Shown here one piece after another: positions 1-11,275 of a stretch of 64,000 nucleotides of DNA. The stretch is taken from the NCBI GenBank assembly GCA_020284085.1, contig JACEVL010000830.1, positions 364,840 to 428,839 of the forward strand. Direction: 5' to 3'. The position numbers were made by a program, and so were the translations under genes. The DNA comes from Aporrectodea caliginosa (lineage: Eukaryota; Annelida; Clitellata; Crassiclitellata; Lumbricidae). Below the pieces are notes generated by a model. The model made no database searches. It was not told the origin of the DNA and saw only the letters and a list, made by a program, of their open reading frames with translations. Position 1 is the first letter of the stretch. Each line of letters opens with the position of its first letter.

Positions 1-960
1 TCACGCAAACATTCTTGCTGGTTCTCATGCATGACACCGGGGTTTGCAGTAGGCTATATCAAATTTCTAGCAGCCGTAAGCCTACCCTAGCCAAATCAAA
101 ATGTCGCATACATTGTGCATTTTGGACAGTTAACCATTACAATTCTCCAGCTTCTTGTGAGTCTTGTGACTTGCTGTCAAGTTGTTGGCGTTCTGTTATC
201 TGTGTCGGCTGATTCTGCTTCGTGTTTGCTCGTTTGACTTAGGCATCAGTGACCTACCGTGGTGAAGTGTCTTAAAGATGAGCGACCGACGTACTCCATA
301 TCAGCATTCGTCTGGCTTCCAGCAGCGGAAAGTATCGCAGGAAAGTCTGCCGAGGCACACGAACTAATGTCCAAGATTCTGAAGTTTCGTAAGCAGGAGT
401 GTGAGTCTGACACAGGCGTAGCCGAATCAGCGTGTGCAGAAACAACAAGTGACATCGAAACCAGCGTACATGGTGTACCTCACTCTTCCTGGGCTTGAGA
501 CTGAATCAAAACGAGAGCTGACGCCGGGGCTCTAGGCCTATCTATCCCTACTTATACAACTAATCAGCAGGGAGAAGAAGAGCAAAGCGTGCATTAATCT
601 AATGATCTAGCGGACGACATGTCGACAGAAATATGCGATTGGTGGATAGAAAGCGGAAGCAAAGAATGCCAACACAAGGATGCTGATTTCAGAGGAAGTG
701 CCGTCCGTAATCAGTCAGAGACGTTTGTACGAGTACGACGCTGTTGCGGCTGTTCCAAGGCGTATTACACTCGAATGTACTCTCTCACTGGTGAAAAAAA
801 TTGATTGAACCTGGCTTTGTTAATCGCCGACAACCGGTCGCTGGCAAACTGGTTAGTAAGCAGTCAAAGGCATTTGTCATTTGTTTCTTAAAGACAGAAA
901 TACACCACAAGAAAATCATTTGTAGGTAGTTAATATTCACTAGTCAGCATGTTATAAATA
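1..960. other. No recognisable gene
   Basis: Only short open frames are present. The one at 279-368 (+) begins MSDRRTPYQHSSGFQQRKV, which is loosely like the basic N-termini of ZBED/hAT-type transposases, but it stops after 29 codons and nothing downstream supports it. I see no tRNA, rRNA or complete mobile element. Confidence 0.4.
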
Positions 961-1059
961 TGTGCGTGGTGGACCGGTGGTTGTCGGAGCTTCAGAGGGG
1001 GCCTTTGGAAGGTAATCACAGTACCTGGGACCGCACAAGCCTTAATGCGGCCCTACATA

Positions 1060-1225
1060 TTCAGAAAAAGACACTGTGCAACATATCTCTGATGTCGGAA
1101 GACATTTAGGAGTGGTCCTGGTGCACTAAACTTCCGAAATTCAGCACCACTGTAACTGTCGATCGGGATTTGGCCTCTTTCTCAACATTTCTTAAAGTAA
1201 GTGCTGTAACCATACTGATAAACTT
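1060..1225. repeat. Diverged dispersed repeat, copy 1
   Basis: This stretch aligns by eye with 40645-40790 in the same orientation. Shared blocks include ATCTCTGATGTCGGAA/ATCTTTGATGTCGGAA, GGAGTGGTCC and AAGTGCTGT in the same order and spacing. Identity is about 75%. No open frame is common to both, so I call it a dispersed repeat of unknown class. Confidence 0.5.
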
Positions 1226-1479
1226 TCAAACTAAATCCAGCAACCTTAACTATTAAACACATACTCATGACAGATTGCGCAGGATGATGCTGCAACGAGG
1301 CTATGGTTTATAAAAGCCTTGTTTATCATAATTAATTTAATATAGGAATTTAATATGAGCGAGACAATTAATTACAAGAGGCACTAGGTTAATTACACAG
1401 CGGCGCTATAATATCAGATATAATTAACTTAAATTTATCGTAATCGTAACCTCCAAACTTCTGAAGCGCCAATCAAAAA

Positions 1480-2700
1480 CCAAGCCCAGGCACCAGCTTA
1501 TTCACGAGCGCTGCGTTAAGTCAGAGGGGTTGTCCAGAAGAGTAGTCCGAAGGAGGTCCGAGTCCAGTTAACGGAGGATCCGAGGGGCAGAGTAGCTGTT
1601 AAGGTGGGTGTCGTTTAGGTCGGGAATTGGAAGGTAGATGATCAGATGAGTCGTGGTAAGAGTTCTTGAAGAGGTGAGACTTTATTTCGAGTGGAAAGCC
1701 TTGGGTGATGGGTAGATGTTGGTGGGTAGATGTTGGTGCTATGCGATGATGGTAGAATCAGGTAGATGCACCGCAAAAGTGCGGAATTCAGGAGGAAGAT
1801 CGTTCCAGAGTCGTGACGCAGTGTGGGATATGACTCGGTTGGAGAATTCGAGGTGAGTAGCAATTTGAGGTCGAGAAAGGCTGAGACAAGGTCATGAACG
1901 GGTAGAGCAGGTTGGCTGGACAGTGAAGAGTTCGCGAAAATCTCTGGGTTAGGAGTATTGCATTTTAGCGAGATAACTTTGAAGTGTTCTAGCTATGGGA
2001 TATTTTCCAGCTTTGAGAATGCTTTGAGAATGGGAATGATATGATGCTTGGGCGTTCTGGTGACAGCTCTGTCTAATGAGTGTAGGACGAATTGCAGACG
2101 CTTGATTTGTGTGGATTCAAGGTTGAGGAAAAGGGTACTGCAGTAGTCGAGCTTTGAGTGAACACTGGAGGTAGCAATGGTGGTGGGAGTTTTGAAGTCG
2201 AGCATTGGTTGGATGCGACGAATGTGCATGAAGCAGGAGCGCGAGAGGTTGGAGATGCGGTTAGGTAAGGGGAGATGGGGTACAAAGGTTACAACTAGAT
2301 TGCGGACAGGGGCATCCGAGGTAAAGTAAAGGCAAGAGATGAAGAGTTAGTGCATAGGTGTATCGAAGGGTTAGGGATTTTCTTGATTTGGTCACGAAGG
2401 ATTAGGATGATGAGTTCTGTTTTGGAAAGGTTGAGGCAGAGGAGGTTGTACGACATCCATTGGGAGATTAGGTTAACCACATTGAGTAGTTTTGCAATAA
2501 AGGTGGAAAAAGAGCTTGGGGAGAAGTTTATGTAGAGTTGGGTGTCGTCGGCGTAAACATGGTGGTCAACAGAGGAGGATTTTTATATGGCTTAATGATG
2601 TGGTATACAGAATGAAGAGCAGTCTCTGATCCAGGACGGAGCCTCCAGGGATGCCACAAGAGAGTGGGAGGGGTTTCGAAAAGTGGCTTTTACCGAGAAT
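1480..2700 (-). mobile_element. Non-LTR retrotransposon fragment (RT to C-terminus)
   Basis: Minus-strand frames give a reverse transcriptase carrying the catalytic YADD box (YADDTQLYINFSP, near 2550), then the thumb/C-terminal block with SKLDYCSTLFLNLES (near 2130) and the LINE-type C-terminus ending near 1640. Frames change several times, so the copy is dead and 5'-truncated. The same family recurs on the plus strand at 45655-46240, where SKLEYCNSLFLNLES is readable. The protein style is that of the CR1/Jockey group; I cannot place it more finely. Confidence 0.75.
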
Positions 2701-2862
2701 GATCTTGAAGATAACTAGGATTAGAACCACAGTAGAGCAGTTCCAGAGACGCCAAACTTAGACGATAGTTGATGAAGGAGGACGATGGTGTCGAATGCGG
2801 CGGATATGTGAAAACTAGGCTACCCATTTGGAAATACAAACACTGGTTGCCATAGAAATTAG

Positions 2863-4455
2863 CAGTGATGGGCACAAAAGTATTTTGTAAATGGATTTCT
2901 ATTTTCAAAATAGAAAATACTATTTTTATTTTGTATTTTGAAAATACTTTTGAAAAGTATTTTGCAAAAGTATTTTTCAAAATAGTTTTATAAAGTATTT
3001 TGGAAAATTTAAAATACTTTTTCCACATACTTTTTCAAAATACTTTTCTAAGCAACTTTACAAATTCTATAGGCTTAAGTCATTGAAACTGGGTGAATCA
3101 ATTGTTGAGCTGGCAGATGCGTTTTGTAACTTGCGCGTTGTTTTCAAATCTACCATGTCTCACTGGCCATGTAAACAGTATTTGTAAGTTATCATATATG
3201 TTCATTGGTTACATACGCATAACTAGGTATCATGTGCACATGTATGCTAGGATATCTCTGAAATATACATTGTTTTCCATTCGCCTAGATTACTGCAACT
3301 CGCTCGCTCTTACTGGTATCAATAAGTCAAACACGCTGAAGCTGCAGAGAGTTAAGAACTCTTTGGTTAGAGCCATAACTAATGCATCCAAATATGAACG
3401 TAATACCCATGTGCTTTGATATTTACATTGGCGTCCTGTTCAGCAAGGAATTAGGCCTATTTTCAAATTGGGCTCATAGTTTATAAAACTGTGTACTCTG
3501 GTCAACTGCAGTACTTAAAATTAGTTCTTATTTCCCAGACTTATCATTATTTAACAAGGTTATCTGATTATAATTGTCTGGTCATACCTAAATCGGGAAC
3601 TGTTCTTGGTGAACAAGCACTTTCGGTTGCTGGACCAATTTTTTGGAACTCTCTCCCTGTGTCTCTCCCTGTGTCTGTGCACTCTCCTCGGTCACTTGTG
3701 TCATTTTTTCTCAACTTAAAATTTGTCTCCTTAAAATTTCTTATCCATAATAGTCTGCCTCTGTCTTCAGGACTGATCTCCTGGATATTGACTTGATTTC
3801 AGCTTGGTTTTGGTGTGCCATCGATTGATGCCTTGTGCATTAGGCACCGGTATATATATATACCTATATATATAACTATATATATATATATTCGTTTAAT
3901 AGTGAATCACTAGGTTGACACACCGCAACCCATAACAGAAAGTCGTATTGTCAGATAAAAAGAAGAATGGAAATAATTAATAGTTTTTAAATATCTGTTA
4001 CAGCAATGGGCGACTTGGTCAATGGCGCAACATCAAACTCTTAAATAAAATCCTTGGGACATAATTCCTGTCATCTTTAAGCGGTAGGACAAAGTCATGT
4101 GGTCTCGGTCGAAGGTCATGGTGGCGGACAACATTTGGAGGGAAAATAGAAATGCAATAGAAGTTACAAATTACAATTTCATCAATGCTTCAAGTCATAA
4201 GAAACTATTTGATCACTGTGAAGTAAACTAATGCAATGTAAATGCCACAATAGCGAGTTACCATAAAAGTTCAAAATGTTGATTCTCAAAAGTATTTTGA
4301 AAACTATTTTGAAAAGTATTTTGAAAATACTATTTTATTTTGTATTTTCAAAATACTTTTGAAAAGTATTTTGTAAAAGTATTTTCAAAATACTTTTGAA
4401 AAGTATTTTATTTTTATTGTCAAAATACTTTTGAAAATTATTTTGCCCATCACTG
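2863..4455. mobile_element. Non-autonomous hAT-like element
   Basis: The terminal inverted repeats CAGTGATGGGCA and TGCCCATCACTG bound the element. Flanking 8-mers GAAATTAG and GTAATTAT match at 6 of 8 positions, consistent with an aged hAT 8-bp target duplication. Subterminal blocks at both ends (2880-3045 and 4275-4445) are dense in AAAATACTTTTGAAAAGTAT and its complement. No transposase is visible; the interior instead contains a LINE fragment. Confidence 0.7.
3265..3895 (+). mobile_element. LINE C-terminal fragment inside the hAT-like element
   Basis: Plus-strand frames show a typical non-LTR C-terminal region: IRLDYCNSLALTGINKS and LQRVKNSLVRAIT near 3280-3400, then LSVAGPIFWNSLPVS near 3625. 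There are interruptions between frames. It ends near the TA-rich tract at 3853-3890. It lies wholly between the terminal repeats of 2863-4455, so it inserted later or was carried along. Confidence 0.65.
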
Positions 4456-5271
4456 GTAATTATTAGCGATGCCAACCAATGAAATCGCTTGGAACGCCAT
4501 CTTTGAAAATTAGTTGCAAAAGTTGGCAAAGAAACAACTGACGTGTTAAGTGATTTTGGGGAACCAAGAAACACGGACTGTTTCTTGCAAAATCCTCAGC
4601 TCTGAACGTCAGATGTACTCAAATTTGTCTGCGCATGCCATCGGCCATATCGGTCCACTGATCGACCTCTGCGTCATTTCGACGGATACTTTAATCTAGA
4701 TGCAGAATGTGTTCTGAACACGTAGGACGTTTCTGGTGTAGGTTTGCGTTCTGGACTAATTCGTCAGTTTTGCCAAAATATTTGTACGTTTAAAGGGCAT
4801 TTTCTCCGCAAGTCGCCTAGCCCCATGTGACTGCATCAATCGCATCCTTCTGACGTACGATCGACTCTGAGCCATACGGACCGTGTACGCCGAATGTAGC
4901 GGGGTGTTCTCGTCTCCGCGGAGGACGACCGACGCTCGCCATTTTAATGACTTCGGTCGTTAGTCACCGGTGGTTCTTCAATCTACCGACCAACACGCGA
5001 CGAATGTTTTTTCTGCGTACTATTTTTGAGTTGACAACCAGCGGATATGCGTCATCTCTTACCAGTGAGGGACTGCTCGTCGGCAGCGTCATCCTGTTTG
5101 CGAACGCTGTCATCTGTGGCCGCTCTAACCCTATCGACGCAACTTGGCCCAGAGACTCTAAACATCTATGCCATCTTCAGGTAGCGACTGGAATCCGTTG
5201 ATAGGTGCCTCGTGTGTGCGTGGGCTCGGCTGTAGTGACTTTTTCAGCTTTCTGTTCCGTTTTTGCTAACT
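4456..5271. other. No recognisable gene
   Basis: The longest frame, 4947-5201 (+, 84 codons), has no motif that I recognise and no supporting context. I see no repeat boundaries here. Confidence 0.4.
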
Positions 5272-5279
5272 GATGTAAT

Positions 5280-5663
5280 TAGGGTTGCCACCCGTCCCGA
5301 CTTTGTCGGGACAGTCCCGATTTCGAGGCAAATGTCCCGTGTCCCGACTTGACCTAGTCGGGACAGCGAAATGTCCCGACTTTCAGATGTGTGACCAAAA
5401 CTAACAAAACGTTGTGACTTAAAACACAATACCCGTATTAACTACTGCTAATTGTTCTTCGATTAGTGACGGAGATGATATCTTTACAACGAGTTTACTT
5501 ACTTTCGAGCAGTTTTCGAGCAGTTTTGCCTTTTAAATGAGCTGTAAAAGCACAAAAAAAGGTCATCCGGAAAAATTGCATGATTGTAACTCGTGAGCAT
5601 CGACGTCGATGATTACGAGAAAGTTGCGTCCCGACTTCCTAGTTCGAAAAGGTGGCAACCCTA
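5280..5663. mobile_element. 384-bp hAT-type MITE with perfect 8-bp TSD
   Basis: The ends are TAGGGTTGCCACC and GGTGGCAACCCTA, perfect 13-bp inverted repeats. The flanking 8-mer GATGTAAT occurs at 5272-5279 and again at 5664-5671, an exact duplication of hAT length. The left subterminal part repeats GTCCCGAC/GTCGGGAC several times, possibly transposase-binding sites. It has no coding capacity. Confidence 0.9.
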
Positions 5664-5689
5664 GATGTAATATATTAATTCGTAATTAG

Positions 5690-6905
5690 CCTACTAAAGC
5701 ATGCATCCAAAATCGTAATAAGAGTACTCACGAAGAGAATGCAGTCAAGGGCAGAAACAAATGACTGTTTAGGAGAGGACCAATACGGCTTCAGAAAGGG
5801 AAGGGGCACAAGAGATGCAATTGGAGCGCTGAGGGTGCTGACAGAAAGAAGCATACAGCATGGATAGGACATATACATTTGCTTTGTGGATTATGAAAAG
5901 GCTTTAGATAGAGTAGATTGGAAGAAATTAATGGATGCACTGAGAAGAATAGGGGTGGACTGGAAAGACAGAAGACTCATAGGAAACCTATACATGGGAC
6001 AGAAAGTAAGAATACAAATAGAATGAGAATTTTCAGAACCAGGAGTGACAGGTAGAGGAGTACGACAAAAGTGCCCACTATCACCAATTCTCTTTAACAT
6101 CTACATTGAGGAAATAGTACAAGAGGTGATGGAGGAGGTGAAGGTGGGAGGAAGATTGACGAAAGCACTAAGATTTGCAGAAGACCAGGCGCTGTTGGCA
6201 GGTAGTCAGAATGGGCTACAAAAATTATGGATCGACTAAATAAGATCTCGAAGGTGTATGATTTGAAAATAAATATTAAAAAGACAAAGATCATTAGGAT
6301 AAGCAAAGGTAAGGAAAGAACAGTAAAGATCACTATAGATGGTAAGGAATTGGAACAAGTCGGAAAATTCTGTTACCTAGGAAGTATGATCACAAATGAT
6401 GCAAAGTGTCATGTAGAAATAAAGAGAAGAATAGCTATGGGAAAAGATGCCTTCTATAAAAGAAAGGAATTAATGAGAGGAAAGCTAAATAAGAATCTGA
6501 AGAAAAGAATTATCAAGTCTATGATATGGAGTGTGGTGTTATACGGATCAGAGACATGGACTCTAAGGAAGGAAGACATCAGAAGATTGGAGGCCTTCGA
6601 GATGTGGATATGGCGAAGAATGGAAAGAGTCAGTTGGATGGGTCGGAGGACAAATGAAGATATACTACAAATGGTGGACGAAGCAATATCCATGATAGGG
6701 ATAATAAGATGGCGACAAAGAAAATGGTTGGACCATATCACGAGGGAGACTCTCTGCTAAGAACTATAATTGAGGGAAGAATGCAGGGAAAGACCGAGAA
6801 TGATGTTATTGGACTGGATGATGGAGGAGGACTACAGAAAACTGAAGGAAATAGCCAGAAAACATGATGAATGGCAAAATTGGACGTACGAACCTGCCTA
6901 GCAAG
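5690..6905 (+). mobile_element. Non-LTR retrotransposon (endonuclease-RT type), inactive
   Basis: The RT domain runs from ALRVLTERSIQHG (near 5825) through CFVDYEKALDRVDW (near 5880; motif A) and RQKCPLSPILFNIYIEE (near 6065) to the C-terminal block YGSETWTLRKEDIRRLEAFE (near 6545). The C-terminal Arg/Lys-rich end is near 6890. Two in-frame stops and a frame change near 6236 disrupt it. The usual F/Y-A-D-D catalytic box reads FAED (RFAEDQALL, near 6175), so one catalytic Asp is Glu. A related C-terminus lies at 30238-30858 and another at 58893-59090. Confidence 0.8.
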
Positions 6906-6924
6906 GCAGAGAACCAAAAGAAGA

Positions 6925-6975
6925 AGAAGCTAGCGCAGAGAGCGCCTCTGAGTAGATATCTTAAAGGGGCTGTAT
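6925..6975 (+). repeat. Short copy of the L2-like/SINE 3' tail
   Basis: GAGCGCCTCTGAGTAGATAT followed by CTTAAAGGGGC matches the 3' tail of the LINE at 14040-15303 and of the SINE copies at 13757-13988 and 32428-32605. It breaks off before the TGAA tail. Confidence 0.55.
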
Positions 6976-7660
6976 ATACAGGTTCAGTTACATAACATGA
7001 CGTAAAAGAGGCGATTTTTACTAATTGCCGAACTCCAGGCATGTGCGAGTACCTTTCCATCACTACTGAAGATGTCGTTTTCCCGTTTTTGCTCAAATTT
7101 TATTTTCGCTTCATGTTCATTTATCTTACACTGTTTGATGCTAGAATAAAGTGTGTCACTTTTCGAAAGGTCAATATTTAAAAAGGTAACAGGGATAAAT
7201 TTGTACATTTTCATGTGGAAAATCTAAATATAGGTATAAATTTTGTATGCAATGAGATTTACCTACTTCGATTTACACTCGAATTATCGTGTATTCGTAA
7301 ATAAACTTCTTTAATATGGAGCTAGCTGAAATATTTTAAAAGACTCTGATATGAGTTTCTTGTCTGTTAGACATTGTATAATGTGTAATATTGTGTATTA
7401 TTACTGTATTATTGTTATGTATTAATTTCTTTTACTCATGAATTATCAATTTATCGTACACTGTGTGCAACATAATAATTATTGTATTAATGCATGTTAG
7501 AATTTAGCCACTGTTTAACATAATGTGTGTATTCCGTTTTATATAGTCAGAATGTCCCACGTAAAAAACAATATTGCTAGCCTGGACTCATTTATATCAC
7601 TTAGTTGGGTCAGGCAAAGAACTGCCTACAGCAGAATTACCAACTATCAGGGATCTCATT

Positions 7661-9124
7661 TAGACCTGGGAGTCGACCCCAATAAGTCGACCCCAGTCGA
7701 CTTGGGCATCCCAAGTCGAGTCGAGTCGTTTCTGCTTAGCGCAACTGACCCCCAAGTCGAATTTGTACTGAAAAGTAACCTCAAGTTGCTTTCTACAGAA
7801 GTCGACTTAAACCGACTTGGGACATAAACAAATCTAAATTTATCTCGCCACACTAATGATCGTGAGGCCACGGCGGCGTTTAAGCAGTTGTATAGTGTTT
7901 TTAGTGTGAACAAGCGTTTTCAACACCTATAGTGTGTTAGGATTGTGTCATGACAATACACCTGTATATAATCATACATGTATAAACATGATCTAGTTTA
8001 GCGGGCGGTCAGCGCCGCTCGTCTTATGTAAGCATTGACTGAATATAGCTTGTACTGAGCACGTGCTAATAGCGCGGGAAAGGTTAGAAATTGCTGATTA
8101 CAGTCGTTTTGAATAATGCAGTTGTCTTAATACAGTAGATAGAGCTGTATATTGAGAGTGAAGTGTTAAGAAATATAGTTGATTTATGTTGACGGTATAT
8201 ATTGAATTGAAGTGTTGAAAATAAAACTTGATTTTCATCTAATTTGAAAGAGTAAGAAACGCAGAACGGTACTGCGCGATATTATTTTGTATTATCGACG
8301 CCAGTTGCTTCGGTTGGGCTAAGCGTGCGCAGTTACGTAGGCCTACTTATTTTTATCGGTGTCGATTTATCTATATCATGATTTATTATATGTTAAAGCG
8401 TCACACGCACGTTTAATAAAACTGGTCAATCGAAATGTTAATATAAATGTTAGCACGTCTGCCTTATCAAGAGCTGAACACGCGCAAATCAATGAACGTT
8501 TAGTCGTCAGTGAATTCGACCCAAAGAAATCTGGATCTCATACTAATCAATCGATCGTTTGGCGCTACTTTGGTGCACTGCATTACCGTTTGCAGACGGA
8601 AAACTGTTGTATCAGACAATAATCGACTATATTGTCGGTGAGTGGTAGTACAGTAACGGTGGGATGATACGCATGCAATGCTATTTGAATGACGTTAGTG
8701 GCCACATAATTATGACAACAGAATTAAACTGTGCCATTATAACACGCCATTCAGTGCAACCTGTCCGCGGTCCACTGCAGATTCTTCTGTTAACCCATTA
8801 GACTGATTAGAGCATTACAAAACTGTTGAAGCACAAACACAAGCAGCTTAAAATAGGCCTAATAAGCAATGTTATTCATCAGGTGTTGAGAGCTCATTAC
8901 TCATTAGTATAAGAAATTAATGCTTGCCAAGCAAATTGGCATGACATTTTTGTATTATTAGCCGTACGTAATCGTAATTACCATGTCAGAAGTCGAAAGT
9001 TGGTTGGTTTTCTGCCAAGTCGGGTCAAGTCGTTTGACTCCAAGTTGTCGACTTCAAGTCGACCTCAAGTCACTTTAGGGTCAAGTGGGGTCAGATTGGC
9101 TGACCAAAGTGACTCCCAGGCATA
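7661..9124. mobile_element. Non-autonomous hAT-like element with perfect TSD
   Basis: Ends TAGACCTGGGAGTC and GACTCCCAGGCATA are near-perfect inverted repeats. The flanking 8-mer ATCTCATT is present at 7653-7660 and 9125-9132. Both subterminal regions are packed with AAGTCGAC/GTCGACTT units (7670-7830 and 9015-9085). No transposase frame is visible; 8359-8622 (+) is an unrecognised 87-codon frame. The interior 7885-8330 matches a second, disrupted copy at 22270-22395 plus 32950-33300. Confidence 0.85.
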
Positions 9125-9214
9125 ATCTCATTAGATATGGGTTGTACCTGAGAGAGATGAGTGACCAAGATAGACGGAATTAGGCCTACAGCAATGACCA
9201 ACTTGTCACTGATC

Positions 9215-9506
9215 TAATGACTGGCACACTTACGTTCATTGTTTCCACCAATAATTACTCGTCATTATAATCTGCGACCCCGGTCACATGATTTCACTTT
9301 GCCGGCTAGGGATGATCGAAATTTCATACCTAGAGTACTTTATGGTGTATTAGGCTCTACAATCATTTTCTTTAGCAATAGGTCTCATTCATTAATACAT
9401 TCCTAACCCTCTTAGCTATTTGACTATTATTTTTGTCTAATCGATATCTCAACTGTTGATTTTTTAATCTTGTTGCGTTTGTGTCAACGAGTTTGTGAAA
9501 TAAAGA
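9215..9506 (+). mobile_element. LINE 3' end (family of 25780-27985)
   Basis: This stretch is closely similar to 27690-27970: the same coding end (about TTRHYNLRPR...RNFIPRVLYG in one frame), the same TAATCGATATCT and TGTGTCAACGAGTTT blocks in the 3' UTR, and the same AATAAAG. It runs directly into a TAC microsatellite, as the 27985 copy runs into a GTA repeat, so trinucleotide tails are a property of this LINE. Confidence 0.7.
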
Positions 9507-9549
9507 ATACTACTACTACTACTACCACTACTACTACTACTACTACTAC

Positions 9550-9633
<84 letters not shown>

Positions 9634-9652
9634 CAGTAGCAGTAGCAGTAGC

Positions 9653-9690
<38 letters not shown>

Positions 9691-9738
9691 CAGTAGCAGT
9701 AGCAGTAGCAGTAGCAGTGGCAGTAGTAGTAGTATACT
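9507..9738. repeat. Compound TAC/TAG/CAG microsatellite
   Basis: Blocks of (TAC)n, (TAG)n, (CAG)n and mixed CAGTAG run without a break. The Ser-, Thr- and Leu-rich open frames across it are repeat artefacts. It grows directly from a LINE 3' end. Confidence 0.95.
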
Positions 9739-10199
9739 TATTACTTGCTCAGTGGTGCAGAGCAAATCCTAAATTCACTTAGCCAGTCATAAACATCGTT
9801 GCTAGAATCAAAGCAAAGTTGAAATCCATGTGGGAGCAAGGAAACAAGGTATCTTCAGGCATAGAGAATTTGCAGGAGAAAGATAGGTCTATTGAAAGCT
9901 CGACAGACTCATGGACATACTTACCTGCAAGTGTGACATCAAAAGTTGTACTGATATGGGTTGCAACTCTGCCTGTTTTAGTTGTGTACACATATCTTGT
10001 GACTTCAGTAGAGAGAAACAGATTCACCTGGTAGATTTAGCTTTTATCAAAGGTCAAAGAGAAAAAGTTTGAAGCATTGGACCTCATCAGATAGGACCAG
10101 TTGACCTCCCAGAGACTAGAAGACAATTGTTACAGAAGGAAAGGCAGGAAAAAAGGAGGGATGATGAGATACCAAATGGAGAATGAAGAGTGATAAACA

Positions 10200-11275
10200 A
10201 ACCACGGAAGAAGAGGAGATGACACAGAGATCTAATGCTTGAAGTGCAGCAGAAAGAGTTTGAAAATTACGAGGATATATTGAAAGAATCAGTGACGGAC
10301 TATGATAATGAATATATTAATGAAGACAAAAACTACTAACCTGGTGAAAGCGAGGCCTCTGATGATTTTGTAAAAGTAGGAAGAGAGCAAGGTACAATAC
10401 TACAGACATAACCAACATAGCGCTGGCCAGTCTAGGACACCACACTGGGTTGAGGGAAACGGCGGAGATTGCTACTGCTGCTTGGATTGATGCCGGGCTC
10501 GTTACTCAGTTTGACACTACTTTGGTGATTGATCACAACAAGGCCAGGAGAGCTCAGGAGAGAGTCATGAAGGAACTCGATGCAAAGTTTGAAGACGAAA
10601 TTTTTCAGCAGAATGGCATAAGTTGTATTTTCTTTGATGGGCGTCGTGATGAAACGAATTAAGGTCATGTTAAAAGCAGAAGAGAATAGCAAAATGTATC
10701 CAGGTTTGGTTAAAGAAGAGCATAATTATTACAATTTGCATGGAACCAGAAAGCAGATATTTGTGGCATATTCTTTTCCAACTACAACTGATCAAAGAAC
10801 AGAGTGAAGAGGTGAAGACGATTGTCATGCCTACAGTGAAAAGGTCTGCTTGGTATAGTTTTACTGAGTGTGCTGCAAGCAATGTTGTGCAGTGACGAGG
10901 AGCAGGAGAGAAGAGATGCAGTGGAGAAGATACTGAAGATCAGAGGTGAAGGAGATGAGATGACACAGTTTGGAGATAGCCGGGTGAGACCCAGGAAAAC
11001 ACCAACCATCAACCCTGAAGCGACTACAGTCTTGCAATTGATTGACTGGAGCTCTGGAGTATCTGAGTCCAATTTTCCTTGCTACCTAACAACAGAAAAG
11101 ATCAAGGCGCTTGTGGCCAAGTCAATGGTGGTTCCTGACTGGCCATCACACACACAGTCTGTTGAGAGGTGTGTGAAAATGACAACCGAGGCTGCTGGTC
11201 TTGTGTGCAATCATGAGAGGAGGAACCACTGCATCAAAGGTCAAAGGGTCAGCCGTGAGCTCATGGGTTGAAACA
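10200..11275 (+). pseudogene. Decayed gene of an uncharacterised invertebrate protein family
   Basis: Two readable parts remain. The first, 10450-10662, contains RETAEIATAAWIDAGLVTQ and a FFDGRRDETN block. The second, 10870-11271, contains LQAMLCSDEEQERRDAVEKI and LIDWSSGV and ends in SHTQSVERCVKMTTEAAG. The HTQ-ERCVK-TEA block resembles the conserved C-terminus of a family found in many copies in marine invertebrate genomes and annotated only as uncharacterised. Its repetitive occurrence suggests a mobile origin, but I see no element ends here. Stops and frame changes between the parts (10663-10870) show that it is broken. The family assignment is from memory of the motif. Confidence 0.5.

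Noticed and set aside
4947..5201. 84-codon plus-strand frame with hydrophobic stretch
   Set aside because: No family resemblance, no splice or regulatory context, and in a region of repeats; treated as chance.
9470..9772. Ser-rich and Leu-rich frames of about 100 codons
   Set aside because: Compound TAC/TAG/CAG microsatellite.
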